Shown here: positions 50,487 to 61,427 of the stretch, in pieces
Layout: each line of letters opens with the position of its first letter
How positions within the stretch are numbered: position 1 is the first letter of the stretch
Assembly (NCBI RefSeq): GCF_019974155.1
Contig: NZ_AP025158.1
Coordinates: 310,001 to 374,000, forward strand
DNA length: 64,000 nucleotides
Direction of reading: 5' to 3'
Origin: Thermus thermophilus
GTDB taxonomy: Bacteria > Deinococcota > Deinococci > Deinococcales > Thermaceae
Made by a program: the position numbers and the translations under genes
Notes under the pieces: model-generated
The model's database searches: none
Seen by the model: only the letters and a program-made list of their open reading frames with translations
What the model was told of the DNA's origin: nothing

Positions 50487-52064
50487 CTAAAGGGCGCCCT
50501 GGGCCTCCAGAAGCTCCCGGGCGTGGGCCAAAGCCGCCTGGGTGTAGGCCCCGGAGAGGAGGCGGGCGATCTCCTGCACCCGGGCCTCGCCCTCCAAGGG
50601 CTCCACCCGCACGCCCTCGGGGGTCTTGGTCACCCGGAAGTGGCGCTGGGCCACGGCGGCCACCTGGGGCAGGTGGGTCACCACCAGGACCTGGCGCCTC
50701 TCGGCCAGGCGCTTGAGCCTTTCGGCGAGCCGCCAGGCGGTTTCCCCGCCCACCCCGGCGTCCACCTCGTCAAAGACCACGGTGGGCGCCTCGGCCCCCG
50801 TGAGGAGGGCGAGGGCCAGGGCCACGCGGGAGAGCTCCCCGCCGCTTAGGGCCTCGAGGGGGGCCGGGGGCAGGTTGGGGTTTGGGGCCACCCGGAAGGC
50901 CACCGCCTCGAGGCCCTGGGGGCCGGGCTCGGGGAGGGGCTCCAGGACCACCGCGAAGCGGGCCCCGGCGAGGCCCAGGGCGGGAAGCTCCCGCATCATC
51001 CCCTCCGTAAGCCTTCGCGCCGCCTCCTCCCGGGCCCGCCTCAGGGCCTGCCCCCGGGCCTTGACCTCCTCGTGGAGGGCCTTAAGGAGGCGCTCCACCT
51101 CCGAAAGCCGCTCCTCCCCCCCTTCCATCCGGGCGAGCTCCTCCCGGGCCTTTTGGGCGTGGGCCAGGACGTCCGCTAAGGTGGGGCCGTACTTCCGCTT
51201 CAGGCGCTCCAGGAGGCTGAGGCGGGCCTCCACCCGGTCCAGCGCCTCGGGGTCTAGGTCCAGGCCCTCCAGGTGGTCCTCCAGCTCCCGGCCCACGGCC
51301 CGGACCGCCTCGGCCGCCCCCGAAAGCTCCTCGGCCAGGGCCTCGAGGGCCGGGTCGTGCCGGGCCGCCGCCCGCACCTCCTTCGCCGCCAGGGCCAGAA
51401 GGTCCTGGGCTTCCCGCTCCGTGAGGAGGGCGAGGGCCCGGGCGAGCCTTTCCCGGATGGTCTCCAGGTGGCGGAGGCGTTCTGCCAGGGCCAAAAGCTC
51501 CTCCTCCTCCCCGGGCCGCACCCGGGCCTCCTCAATCTCCCGGATCTGGTAGCGGAGGAGGTCCTCCCGCTCCGCCCGGGCCCTCAGGCTTTCCTCCAAG
51601 GCCGCCTTCTCCTTTAGGAGGGCCTCGCGCCGGGCGTAGGCCTCCTGGTAGGCGGCGAGGAGGCCCTCGGGGAGGAGGGCGTCCAGGGCCTCCCGCTGGC
51701 GCCTGGGGGAGAGGAGGGCCAAGGCGGTGTGCTGGGCGTGGAGGGAGAGGCGCCTTTCCGCTTCCGCCTGGAGTTCCTTCAGGGTGACCACCTCCCCGTC
51801 CACCCTGGGGGTGGAGCGGGCCCCCACGCGGCGGGAGAGGACCGCCTCCCCGGGGGAGCCCTCAAAGAAGGCGGTCACGAGGAGGCTTTCCCCGTAGGGC
51901 CCGATAAGCCCCTCCGCCCGCCCCCCGAGGAGGAGGGCGAGGGCGTCCACGAGGAGGCTTTTCCCCGCGCCCGTCTCCCCGGTGAGGACGTTGAGGCCGG
52001 GGGCGAAGTCCAAGGCGGCCTCGCGGATGACGGCGAGGTTCTGGACCTCGAGGCGGCGGAGCAT
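50487..52064 (-). CDS. recN: DNA repair ATPase RecN
   Basis: A 525-residue SMC-like protein: Walker A GETGAGKS near residue 33, long antiparallel coiled coil (about 150-350), then LSGGELSRVALALAL (ABC signature) and VVFDEVDAGVGG (Walker B) and VVTHLPQVAA. RecN tethers broken DNA ends for recombination. ATG 52064 is chosen since TAAAAT (52072-52077, minus strand) lies 7 nt upstream and overlaps the earlier ATG at 52073. Confidence 0.94.
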   Translation of the reverse strand: MLRRLEVQNLAVIREAALDFAPGLNVLTGETGAGKSLLVDALALLLGGRAEGLIGPYGESLLVTAFFEGSPGEAVLSRRVGARSTPRVDGEVVTLKELQAEAERRLSLHAQHTALALLSPRRQREALDALLPEGLLAAYQEAYARREALLKEKAALEESLRARAEREDLLRYQIREIEEARVRPGEEEELLALAERLRHLETIRERLARALALLTEREAQDLLALAAKEVRAAARHDPALEALAEELSGAAEAVRAVGRELEDHLEGLDLDPEALDRVEARLSLLERLKRKYGPTLADVLAHAQKAREELARMEGGEERLSEVERLLKALHEEVKARGQALRRAREEAARRLTEGMMRELPALGLAGARFAVVLEPLPEPGPQGLEAVAFRVAPNPNLPPAPLEALSGGELSRVALALALLTGAEAPTVVFDEVDAGVGGETAWRLAERLKRLAERRQVLVVTHLPQVAAVAQRHFRVTKTPEGVRVEPLEGEARVQEIARLLSGAYTQAALAHARELLEAQGAL

Positions 52065-52097
52065 CCCCCCCATTTTAAGGGGGCCCCGCGGGCGCCT

Positions 52098-53361
<1,264 letters not shown>

Positions 53362-53367
53362 TAGGCC

Positions 53368-53643
53368 ATGAAAGGGAACGCCTTCACCATCTTGAAGTGG
53401 GGCCTTCTGCTCACCCTGGTCGTCCTCCTCCTCACCATCCTCCTCATCAACTTCACCACGAGCCGCGACCTTCCCGAGCTGGTGCGGGTCCAGGTGGAGC
53501 GGTATGCGGTGTGCAGCTATTGGTTTTTCGGCTGGCACCTGGCCTCCACCGGGGCCTTCGCCTTCACCTTCTTGCTGGTGGGGTTTTTGGGCGGGCTCGC
53601 CCTTGGGTTTTTCCTGAGGGGAAATGCGCCTAGAAGGGCTTGA
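53368..53643 (+). CDS. Small two-TM membrane protein (LapA/DUF1049-like)
   Basis: 91 residues with two hydrophobic helices (about 10-30, ILKWGLLLTLVVLLLTILLI, and about 60-85, ending GFLGGLALGFFL) and a basic C-terminus RGNAPRRA. The two-helix layout and the final glycine-rich helix resemble the LapA/DUF1049 domain, though the similarity is weak. It overlaps the dynamin-like GTPase gene by 20 nt, suggesting that the two act together at the membrane. Confidence 0.65.
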   Translation: MKGNAFTILKWGLLLTLVVLLLTILLINFTTSRDLPELVRVQVERYAVCSYWFFGWHLASTGAFAFTFLLVGFLGGLALGFFLRGNAPRRA

Positions 53644-55231
53644 GGGAAAGCGGGCACAGGTCCGGGCCCTCCTCGCCCGGGGCCTCGAGGCCCTCGCCCG
53701 CACCCCCGTTGACCCCGCCCCCCTGCGCCAGGCCCTTCTGGACCTGGAGGGGCCCTTCCTTCTCGTGGCCGTGGGGGAGTTCAACAGCGGCAAGTCCAGC
53801 CTGGTGAACGCCCTTTTGGGCGAGGACCTCCTCCCCGAGGGCCCCACCCCCACCACGGACCGGATCCAGCTTCTGGAGTACGGGGAGGAGGGGAAGGAGG
53901 AAGGGGAAGGCTTCCTGAGGCTCCGCAAGCCCCACCCCCTCCTCCGGACCCTGGCCCTGGTGGACACCCCGGGCACCAACGCCCTTCTGGAGCACCACGA
54001 GGTCCTGACCCGGACCTTCCTCCCCCGGGCGGACCTCATCCTCTTCGTCACCAGCGCCGACCGCCCCCTCACCCGCTCCGAGGCCGAGTTCCTCCGCCTC
54101 ATCCGCGACTGGGGGAAGAAGGTGGTCCTGGTGGTGAACAAGGCGGACCTCCTCTCCGAGGAGGACCGGGAGGCCGTGGCCCGCTACGTGGCCGAGGGGG
54201 CGAGGGCGGTCCTGGGGGAGGAGGCGCCCCTTTTCCTGGTCTCCGCCCGGCGGGGGAAGGAGGGGAGGGACGAGGGGCTTTGGGGCCTCCGGGACCACGT
54301 GGCGCGGGTCATCGCCCAGAAGGCCCTCCCCCTCAAGCTCTCCGCCGCCCTCGGGGTCCTGCGGCGCCTCCTCGTGGAGGGGGAGCGGGCCCTGGAGGCG
54401 GAGGCCGAGGAGGTGGGCCAGGCCCTCGCCACCTGCGAGGCCCTGGAGGACCTCCTCAGGCGGCACGGGGCCCGGGTGCGGCGCGACTTCGCCGGGCAGG
54501 TGGCCCTGGTGGAGCGGGTCTTCCGCGAGGTGGAGGAACGGGGCCACCGCTTCTTGGACGAGACGGTGCGCCTGGGCCGCCTTCCCGACCTCCTGAACGC
54601 CAAGGCCTTCCGGGAGAGCTTCCTCAAGGAAGTGGTCCAGGACGCCGGGGCGAGGCTGGAGCGGGCGGTGGGGGAGGCCTTGCGGTGGCTTGCCCGGCGC
54701 GAGGAGGAGCTCCTCCTGGACGCCCTCGCCCTCCTCAAGGAGGCCCGGCCCCTTCCCAGGGGGGAGGAGCCCCTTCTTGCGCCCTTGGAGGAGGCCCTCG
54801 CCCGCTTCCGCCCCGAGGAGGAGGCGGCGCGGCTTTCCGGCCTGGCCCAGGAGGCGGTGGTGCGCACCCTGGCGGGGGGCGTGGGGGGGCTTGGCCTGGG
54901 GGCGGCCTTGACCCTGGTGCTCAAGGGGCTGGTCGCGGACCTCACCGGGCTTTTGGCGGGGTTCTTCGTGGCTTTCCTCGCCCTCTCCGTCCTGCCGAGG
55001 CGCAAGGAGCGGGCGAAGCGACTCCTCTCCCAAGGCCTCGAGGAGGCCTACGCCGCCGTGCGCCGGGCCCTGGAGGAGGCCTTGGAGGAGGGCCTTGCCC
55101 GGCAGGAGGAGCGGTTCCGCGGGCTTTACCGGGACCGGTGCGAGGCCTTGGCGGAGAGGCGCCACGAGCTCAAGGCCCGCAAGGAGGCCTTGCAGCGGCT
55201 TCGGGAGGAGGCGGAGGCCCTTGTGGCTTGA
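53624..55231 (+). CDS. Dynamin-like GTPase
   Basis: A 535-residue bacterial dynamin-like protein. GTPase motifs: G1 GEFNSGKSS (about 52-60), G3 DTPGTN, G4 NKAD. The long helical stalk (about 230-420) is followed by a hydrophobic membrane-inserting hairpin (GGVGGLGLGAALTLVLKG ... LLAGFFVAFLALSVL) and a basic C-terminal helix. Such proteins remodel or fuse membranes. It is coupled to the two-TM protein upstream and overlaps trmN by 11 nt. Confidence 0.88.
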   Translation: MRLEGLEGKRAQVRALLARGLEALARTPVDPAPLRQALLDLEGPFLLVAVGEFNSGKSSLVNALLGEDLLPEGPTPTTDRIQLLEYGEEGKEEGEGFLRLRKPHPLLRTLALVDTPGTNALLEHHEVLTRTFLPRADLILFVTSADRPLTRSEAEFLRLIRDWGKKVVLVVNKADLLSEEDREAVARYVAEGARAVLGEEAPLFLVSARRGKEGRDEGLWGLRDHVARVIAQKALPLKLSAALGVLRRLLVEGERALEAEAEEVGQALATCEALEDLLRRHGARVRRDFAGQVALVERVFREVEERGHRFLDETVRLGRLPDLLNAKAFRESFLKEVVQDAGARLERAVGEALRWLARREEELLLDALALLKEARPLPRGEEPLLAPLEEALARFRPEEEAARLSGLAQEAVVRTLAGGVGGLGLGAALTLVLKGLVADLTGLLAGFFVAFLALSVLPRRKERAKRLLSQGLEEAYAAVRRALEEALEEGLARQEERFRGLYRDRCEALAERRHELKARKEALQRLREEAEALVA

Positions 55232-56228
55232 GGCCACCACCCACCCGGGCCTGGAGGACCTCCTCCTGGAGGAGCTTTCCGCCCTCTACCCTGGCGAAGG
55301 GGCGGAGGTGGACGCCCGGAAGGGCCGGGTCCGCATCCCCAGGGCCGGGGTGGGGGAGGAGGCCTTAGGGCTTCGCCTCGCCCACCACCTCGTCCTCTTC
55401 CGCGCCCGGCTTCCTCTGCCCCGGGAGGACCCCTTGGGGGCCCTGGAGCGGGCCGCCTTGGCCCTTCCCTGGCCCGAGCTTGAGGGGGCGGGAAGCTTCC
55501 GCGTGGAGGCCCGGAGGGAGGGCGAACACCCCTTCACGAGCCCGGAGGTGGAGAGGCGGGTAGGGGAGGTCCTCCACCGGGCCTACGGCGTGCCTGTGGA
55601 CCTGAAGCGCCCGGCCGTGCGGGTCCGGGTGGACGTCCGCGGGGAGGAGGCCTTCCTCGGGGTCCAGCTCACGGAAAGGCCCCTCTCCCGCCGCTTCCCC
55701 AAGGCGGCCCTCCGGGGAAGCCTCACCCCCGTCCTCGCCCAGGCCCTCCTCCGCCTCGCGGACGCCCGCCCCGGGATGCGCGTCCTGGACCCCTTCACGG
55801 GCTCGGGGACCATCGCCCTCGAGGCGGCGAGCACCCTGGGGCCTGCGAGCCCCGTATACGCCGGGGACCTGGACGAGGGGAGGCTCGGGCTTGCCCGGGA
55901 GGCGGCCCTGGCCTCAGGGCTTTCCTGGATCCATTTCCTTCGGGCCGACGCCCGCCACCTCCCCCGCTTCTTCCCCGAGGTGGACCGGATCCTCGCCAAC
56001 CCGCCCCACGGCCTCCGCCTGGGCCGGAAGGAGGAGCTTTTCCGCCTCTACCGGGACTTCCTCCGCGGGGCCTTGGCCCTCCTCCCTCCCGGGGGAAGGG
56101 TCGCCCTCCTCACCCTGCGCCCCGCCCTCCTCAAACGGGCCCTGCCCCCGGGCTTTGCCCTCCGCCACGCCCGGGTGGTGGAACAGGGGGGCGTCTACCC
56201 CAGGGTCTTCGTCCTAGAGAAGCTCTAG
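55221..56228 (+). CDS. trmN: tRNA (guanine-N2)-methyltransferase, THUMP type (TrmN)
   Basis: A 335-residue enzyme with an N-terminal ferredoxin-like/THUMP module (about 1-150) and a Rossmann methyltransferase (DPFTGSGTIALEA, motif IV NPPHG). It matches, from memory, the characterised Thermus TrmN that forms m2G at position 6 of tRNA. The start is TTG 55221 (MWLEATTHPGLEDLL), overlapping the dynamin gene by 11 nt; no ATG or GTG is available at this N-terminus. Convergent overlap of 15 nt with purF. Confidence 0.92.
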   Translation: MWLEATTHPGLEDLLLEELSALYPGEGAEVDARKGRVRIPRAGVGEEALGLRLAHHLVLFRARLPLPREDPLGALERAALALPWPELEGAGSFRVEARREGEHPFTSPEVERRVGEVLHRAYGVPVDLKRPAVRVRVDVRGEEAFLGVQLTERPLSRRFPKAALRGSLTPVLAQALLRLADARPGMRVLDPFTGSGTIALEAASTLGPASPVYAGDLDEGRLGLAREAALASGLSWIHFLRADARHLPRFFPEVDRILANPPHGLRLGRKEELFRLYRDFLRGALALLPPGGRVALLTLRPALLKRALPPGFALRHARVVEQGGVYPRVFVLEKL

Positions 56229-57605
56229 GGCGAGCTTCTCCCCCTCCTCGGGCACCCCCGCCGGGTAGCGCCCGTTGAAGCAGGCGAGGCAGACGGGCCG
56301 CCCGATGGCCCGCCTCACCCCCTCCTCCGAGAGGAAGGCCAGGGAGTCCGCCCCGATGTAGGCTCGGATCTCCTCCACGCTCTTCTCCGCGGCGATGAGC
56401 TCCTTGCGGGCGGCGGTGTCTATGCCGTAGTAGCAGGGGAAGCGGATGGGGGGGCTACTGACGCGGAAGTGGACCTCGAGGGCCCCCGCCTCCTTGAGCA
56501 TGCGCACGATGCGGCGGCTCGTGGTGCCCCGAACGATGGAGTCGTCCACCAGGACCACCCGCTTGCCCCGCACCGCCCCCGTGGGGGAGAGCTTGAGCCT
56601 CGTCTTCAGGTCGCGGAGCTCCTGGGTGGGCTGGATGAAGGTGCGCCCGGCGTAGGGGTTCTTGTAGAGGCCAAACTCCAGGGGAAGCCCGCTCGCCTTG
56701 GCGTAGCCCACGGCGGCCCCGATGCCCGAGTCGGGGACGGGGACCACGAGGTCGGCCTCCGCGGGGGCCTCCCGGAAAAGCTCCATCCCCATCCTCACCC
56801 GGGCCTCGTAGGCCTCGGCGCCGTCCAGGACGCTGTCGGGCCGGGCGAAGTAGATCCACTCAAAGGCGCAGGGGGTGGGCTCTGGGGGGAGGGCCTGGAG
56901 GCTTTGCAGCCTCCCCTCCTCCACCCAGACCACCTCCCCGGGGCGCACGTCCCGCACGTACTCCGCCCCCATGAGGAGGAGGGCCGGGGGCTCGGAGGCG
57001 AAGGCGAAGCCCCAGGGGGCCTTGCCGAGGACGAGGGGCCTCACCCCGTGGGGGTCGCGGAGGGCGAGGAGGGTCTTGCGGTTCATGAGGAGGATGGAAT
57101 ACCCCCCCTGAAGGAGCCGCATGGCCTGGGCGGCGGCCTCGGGGAGGGGGAGGTGGCCCAGGCGGGCGAGGAGGAGGAGCATGACCTCCGTGTCCGAGGT
57201 GCTCTGGAAGGTGGCCCCCTCCCGGAGGAGCCGGTCGCGCAGGGGCTTGGCGTTGGTGAAGTTGCCGTTGTGGGCGATGGCCAAGACCCCGTGGGCGGTG
57301 CGGGCGGTGAGGGGCTGGGCGTTGATGCGCAGGTTGGAGCCCGTGGTGGAGTAGCGGGTGTGGGCGAGGCCCAGACGGGCCTCGGGAAGGCGGAGCTTCC
57401 CCAGGCGCTCCTCGGTGAAGACCTGGTTCACGAGGCCCAGGTCCTTTTCCACCAGAAATTCTTTGCCGTCCGTGACCGCCATCCCCGCCGCCTCCTGGCC
57501 CCTGTGCTGTAGGGCGAGGAGGCCGAGGTGGAGAAGCCCGGCCACGTCCACGGGGCCTTCGCTCCAAAGCCCGAGGATGCCGCACTCCTCCTGGGGCTTA
57601 TCCAT
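56214..57605 (-). CDS. purF: Amidophosphoribosyltransferase
   Basis: A 463-residue enzyme of step 1 of purine synthesis (PRPP + Gln to phosphoribosylamine). The nucleophile Cys8 (EECGILG) becomes N-terminal after removal of a 7-residue propeptide. The four Cys that bind [4Fe-4S] in the B. subtilis type are present (TPCAFEW, FPCYYGID and CLACFNG), and the PRPP loop is VVLVDDSIVRGTTSRR. It is the last gene of the pur operon and overlaps purL by 8 nt. Confidence 0.96.
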   Translation of the reverse strand: MDKPQEECGILGLWSEGPVDVAGLLHLGLLALQHRGQEAAGMAVTDGKEFLVEKDLGLVNQVFTEERLGKLRLPEARLGLAHTRYSTTGSNLRINAQPLTARTAHGVLAIAHNGNFTNAKPLRDRLLREGATFQSTSDTEVMLLLLARLGHLPLPEAAAQAMRLLQGGYSILLMNRKTLLALRDPHGVRPLVLGKAPWGFAFASEPPALLLMGAEYVRDVRPGEVVWVEEGRLQSLQALPPEPTPCAFEWIYFARPDSVLDGAEAYEARVRMGMELFREAPAEADLVVPVPDSGIGAAVGYAKASGLPLEFGLYKNPYAGRTFIQPTQELRDLKTRLKLSPTGAVRGKRVVLVDDSIVRGTTSRRIVRMLKEAGALEVHFRVSSPPIRFPCYYGIDTAARKELIAAEKSVEEIRAYIGADSLAFLSEEGVRRAIGRPVCLACFNGRYPAGVPEEGEKLALELL

Positions 57606-59772
57606 CCAGCACCTCCCTGAGGGGCGCTTTCCAGGCGGAAAGCAGTTCCTCCAGGCTCCACTCTAGGACACCCCCCGGGGTCAGGACCGTGAGGGTCTTC
57701 CCCCCGGTCTCCCCCAGGACCCGGTAGGGGAGGCCCCGCTCCTCCAGAAGGAGGGTGGCCTCCTGGAGGCGGGCCTTCTCCACGGTGAAGAGGACGCGGC
57801 TTGGGGCCTCGCCGAAGAGGGCCTCGAGGCTCCCCTCCCGCACCTCCACCGTGGCCCCCACCCCGTAGGGGAAGGTCATCTCGGCGAGGGCCACAAGAAG
57901 CCCCCCTTCCGCCACGTCGTGGGCCGTTCGGGTGAGGCCCCTTTGGATGAGATCCCGGATCGCCTCCTGCACCGCCTTTTCCCGCCCGAGGTCAAGCCTT
58001 GGGGGGTGGCCGAACTCCCTCCCCGTGAGGAGGTAGAGGACCTCGCTCGCCCCGAGCTCCCCCTTCTCCTCCCCGATGAGGAGGAGGACCTCCCCCGGGC
58101 GCCTAAAGCCCATCTCCGCCCGCTTGTCCACCTCCAGGACCCCCACCACCCCCACCATGGCCGTGGGGGGGATGCGCCTCCCCCCGCTTTCGTTGTAGAG
58201 GGAGACGTTCCCCGAGACCACGGGGACGCCCAAGGCCTCGCTCGCCTCCTTGAGTCCGGCGATGGTCTCCTGAAGCTCGTGGTAGCCCTCCGGGGTCTCC
58301 GGGCTTCCCAGGTTGAGGCCGTCGGTGTAGGCGAGGGGCTTCGCCCCCACCACGCTGACGTTCCGGCAGGCCTCCGCCAGGGCGTGCATGGCCCCAAGCC
58401 GGGGGTGGAGGCGGCTATACCGGGGGTTTTGGTCCACCTTGGCGGCGACGCCGAGGCGGGTGCCCTTGATCCATAAGACGGCGGCATCCCCTCGTCCCGG
58501 GAGGAGGGCGGTGCGGGTTCCCACCTGGTGGTCGTACCGCTCGTAGACCGCCTCCCGGCTCGCCAGGTTGGGGGAGGCGAGGAGCCTCCTTAGGACCTCC
58601 TGGGGGTCGGCCTCTAGGGGGGGGATGGGGGTCTCCCGGAGCCTCCGCACCTCGGGGTCCTCCCGCCCCACCCTCACGTAGGTGGGGGCCTCGGCCAGGG
58701 CCTCCGTGGGCACCTCCGCCACCACCTCGCCCCGGAAGAGGACCCGGAAGACCCTTTCCGGGATGGTCCTGGCCACGGGGACGCAGTCTAGGCCCCACCT
58801 GCGGAAGACCGCCTCCAGCGCCTCCTCCTTCCCCTCCTTGGGCACGAGGACCATCCGCTCCTGGCTTTCCGAGAGGAGGAGCTCCTCCGGGGTCATCCCC
58901 TCCTCCCGGGTGGGGACGAGGTCCAGGTGGAGCTCCACCCCGAGGCCCGACTTGTGGGCGAGCTCCGAGAGGCTACTGGTGAGCCCCGCCGCCCCCATGT
59001 CCTGGACGCCTTCCACGAGGTCTTTTTCTATGGCCTCGAGGGTGGCCTCCATGAGGAGCTTGCCGAGGAAAGGGTCCCCCACCTGGACCGCGGGCCGGTC
59101 CTCCTCCTTCTCCTCCTTGAGCTCGCGGCTCGCGAAGGCCGCTCCTCCAATGCCATCCCGGCCCGTCTTGGCCCCGGCGTAGTAGATGGGGCGGCCCAAA
59201 GAGGCCCGGCTCCGCCGCAGGTGTTCCTCCCTTAGGAGGCCGAGGGCCATGGCGTTCACCAGGGGGTTTTCCCGGTAGCCCTCGTGGAAGTAGAGGTCCC
59301 CGCCCACCGTGGGCACCCCGATGGCGTTGCCGTAGAAGCTGATCCCCGAGACCACCCCCTTGAGGAGGTAGCGGCTTCGCCCTTCGGGCGGCCCGAAGCG
59401 GAGGGAGTCCAGGAGGGCGATGGGCCTCGCCCCCATGCTCAGGATGTCCCGGAGGATCCCCCCGACCCCCGTGGCCGCCCCCTGGAAGGGCTCCACCGCC
59501 GAGGGGTGGTTGTGGCTTTCTATCTTGAAGGCCACGGCCCAGCCCTCGCCCACCCGCACCACGCCGGCGTTTTCCCCGGGGCCCTGGAGGACGGCCTCCC
59601 CCTCCTTGGGAAGCTCCTTGAGGAGGGGGCGGGAGTTCTTGTAGGCGCAGTGCTCGCTCCACATCACCTTGAAGAGGAGGAGCTCCACCCGGTTGGGCTC
59701 CCGCCCAAGCCTCCGGACGATCTCCCGGTACTCCCCTTCCGGGATGCCGATCTCCTTGGCGAGGGCTTCCAT
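57598..59772 (-). CDS. purL: Phosphoribosylformylglycinamidine synthase, large subunit
   Basis: A 724-residue small-type PurL that works with PurS and PurQ. It contains the tandem AIRS-like halves: MWSEHCAYKNSRP, FKIESHNHPSAVEP and GVGGILRDILSMGARP in the first; ARRNVSVVGAKP-type ACRNVSVVGAKPLAYTDG and GNVSLYNES in the second. ATG 59772 overlaps the HAD gene's TGA (TGATG). GTG 59775 is an equally close alternative. Confidence 0.96.
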   Translation of the reverse strand: MEALAKEIGIPEGEYREIVRRLGREPNRVELLLFKVMWSEHCAYKNSRPLLKELPKEGEAVLQGPGENAGVVRVGEGWAVAFKIESHNHPSAVEPFQGAATGVGGILRDILSMGARPIALLDSLRFGPPEGRSRYLLKGVVSGISFYGNAIGVPTVGGDLYFHEGYRENPLVNAMALGLLREEHLRRSRASLGRPIYYAGAKTGRDGIGGAAFASRELKEEKEEDRPAVQVGDPFLGKLLMEATLEAIEKDLVEGVQDMGAAGLTSSLSELAHKSGLGVELHLDLVPTREEGMTPEELLLSESQERMVLVPKEGKEEALEAVFRRWGLDCVPVARTIPERVFRVLFRGEVVAEVPTEALAEAPTYVRVGREDPEVRRLRETPIPPLEADPQEVLRRLLASPNLASREAVYERYDHQVGTRTALLPGRGDAAVLWIKGTRLGVAAKVDQNPRYSRLHPRLGAMHALAEACRNVSVVGAKPLAYTDGLNLGSPETPEGYHELQETIAGLKEASEALGVPVVSGNVSLYNESGGRRIPPTAMVGVVGVLEVDKRAEMGFRRPGEVLLLIGEEKGELGASEVLYLLTGREFGHPPRLDLGREKAVQEAIRDLIQRGLTRTAHDVAEGGLLVALAEMTFPYGVGATVEVREGSLEALFGEAPSRVLFTVEKARLQEATLLLEERGLPYRVLGETGGKTLTVLTPGGVLEWSLEELLSAWKAPLREVLDG

Positions 59773-60485
59773 CACGTGAGGAGGGAGAGGAGCTCCCGGT
59801 GGTCCTTCACCTTGGCCGTGGGCTTCACCTCCCCGTTCACCTCCCTCAGGCCCACGTACTGGACCGCCCAGGGGTAGCCCGTCCCGAAGGCCCCCTTGAT
59901 GTCCGTCTGGGGCAGGTCCCCCACGTGCAGGGCCTCCTCCGGGGCCACGCCCAGGGCCTCGAGGGCCACGCGGAAGGCCTCGGGCTTGGGCTTCACGAAG
60001 CCCGTCTCGTCGGAGAAGCTAAAGGCCTGGAAGACGTCCAGGCCCTGCCGCTTGAGGTGCTCCCGCAGGAGGCGGCCCGGGGTCATGCCGGTGTCGGAGA
60101 CGATGGCCAGGGGGTACTTCTTGGCGAGGTCCTTCAGGACCTCCACCCCGGGGAGGGGCTTGAGGGGGGCGAGGAGGGAGCTTTCCTCCAGGCGCCTTGC
60201 GGTGAGGGCGATGAGCCCGGGGTCGTGGGGGGCGCCGAGGAGGGCGAAGATCCGGGCCACCCGTTCGTAGACGGGCATGTGCTCCCCCGCCTTCCAGGCC
60301 TCCTCAAAGGCCAAGGCGGCCTGGCGGTAGGCCTCCCGCACCTCGGCCTCCTCGGCGGGGTGCCCGGCCTCGGAGAGGGCGTCCAGGAGGATCTCGTACC
60401 GGGCGGGCATGACCTTTTCCAAAAACGCCTCCCCCTCGGTGAAGAGGGTGCCCCAGAAGTCAAAGGTGATGGCTTTGGGTTTCAT
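59772..60485 (-). CDS. HAD-superfamily hydrolase inside the pur operon
   Basis: A 237-residue HAD phosphatase-like protein. Motif I is [10 protein letters not shown] (nucleophile Asp; the usual second Asp is Trp here), motif II IVSDTGM, motif III lysine in KPKPEAF, motif [16 protein letters not shown]. The cap domain is helical (C1, about 15-85). It is locked between purQ and purL by ATGA and TGATG overlaps, so it is made in step with the pathway; it may be a house-cleaning or nucleotide-related phosphatase. The missing second Asp could lower phosphatase activity. Confidence 0.88.
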   Translation of the reverse strand: MKPKAITFDFWGTLFTEGEAFLEKVMPARYEILLDALSEAGHPAEEAEVREAYRQAALAFEEAWKAGEHMPVYERVARIFALLGAPHDPGLIALTARRLEESSLLAPLKPLPGVEVLKDLAKKYPLAIVSDTGMTPGRLLREHLKRQGLDVFQAFSFSDETGFVKPKPEAFRVALEALGVAPEEALHVGDLPQTDIKGAFGTGYPWAVQYVGLREVNGEVKPTAKVKDHRELLSLLT

Positions 60486-61165
60486 CGCGCCACCTCCTTG
60501 ACGAGCCCCAGGAAGAAGGGAAGCCCGTCGGTGTTGCCCAAGACCTCGTCCACGGCCCTTTCGGGATGGGGCATCATCCCGAGGACGTTGCCCCTTTCGT
60601 TCGTGATCCCCGCGATGTCGTTGAGGCTTCCGTTGGGGTTATAGTCCGCCTCCCCCTTCAGGGGGGCGTAGCGGAAGACCACGAGCCCCTCCCCCTCGAG
60701 CCGGGCGAGGGTTTCGGGGTCGGCGTAGTAGCGGCCCTCCCCGTGGGCGATGGGAAGCCTCAGGACCTGGCCCCTTGGGTAGAGCCGGGTGAAGGGGAGG
60801 TCGTTCCGCTCCACCCGCACCCCCACCTCCTTGCAGGTGAAGTGGAGGTTGAGGTTGGCAAGGAGCGCCCCCGGGAGAAGCCCCGCCTCCGTGAGGATCT
60901 GGAAGCCGTTGCAGACCCCCACCACGTACCGCCCCTCCTCGGCGAAGCGCCGCACCGCCTCCATCACCGGGCTCTTGGCGGCGAGGGCCCCCGCCCTCAG
61001 GTAGTCCCCGTAGCTGAACCCCCCGGGCAGAAAGACCCCGTCAAAGCCCCGGAGGTCCCTTTCCGTGTGCCAGACGAACTCCGCCCGAAGCCCCGCCTTC
61101 TTTAGGGCGAAGCGGGCGTCCTCGTCGCAGTTGGCGCCGGGAAAGCGGACGATGGCCCACCTCAT
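60482..61165 (-). CDS. purQ: Phosphoribosylformylglycinamidine synthase, glutaminase subunit
   Basis: A 227-residue class I glutamine amidotransferase. [20 protein letters not shown] is the PurQ N-terminus, the nucleophile is in [15 protein letters not shown], and the His/Glu pair in [10 protein letters not shown]. It supplies ammonia to PurL. It overlaps purS and the HAD gene by ATGA at each end. Confidence 0.96.
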   Translation of the reverse strand: MRWAIVRFPGANCDEDARFALKKAGLRAEFVWHTERDLRGFDGVFLPGGFSYGDYLRAGALAAKSPVMEAVRRFAEEGRYVVGVCNGFQILTEAGLLPGALLANLNLHFTCKEVGVRVERNDLPFTRLYPRGQVLRLPIAHGEGRYYADPETLARLEGEGLVVFRYAPLKGEADYNPNGSLNDIAGITNERGNVLGMMPHPERAVDEVLGNTDGLPFFLGLVKEVAR

Positions 61166-61416
61166 GGGAGTTCCTTTAGGGCTTCCAGGGCGTAGACCTC
61201 CATCACCGGGTTGGCGAGGAGGGCGCCCATGGCCTTGGCCTTCGCCTCGGCCTCCAGGAGGTTTTCCGCCGGGAAGACGATCTCCAGCACCTTCCCCACC
61301 CGCACCTCCTCCACCGGGTGGCCGAGGTCCCTCAGCACCCCCTCCACCGCCCGGCCCTGGGGGTCCAGGATGCCCTTCTTCAGCTCAATGAGCAGGGTGG
61401 CCTGGTAGCGCGGCAT
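61162..61416 (-). CDS. purS: Phosphoribosylformylglycinamidine synthase, PurS subunit
   Basis: An 84-residue PurS ([21 protein letters not shown] ... [12 protein letters not shown]), the small dimeric scaffold that links PurQ and PurL. The length equals that of the Thermus structure. ATG 61416 is the first Met matching the family; the longer frame to 61530 overlaps purC. Confidence 0.95.
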   Translation of the reverse strand: MPRYQATLLIELKKGILDPQGRAVEGVLRDLGHPVEEVRVGKVLEIVFPAENLLEAEAKAKAMGALLANPVMEVYALEALKELP

Positions 61417-61427
61417 ATGGCCCAAGT

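Noticed and set aside
53630-55240. 536-codon minus-strand frame opposite the dynamin-like gene
   Set aside because: Mirror of a real gene with complete GTPase motifs on the plus strand.
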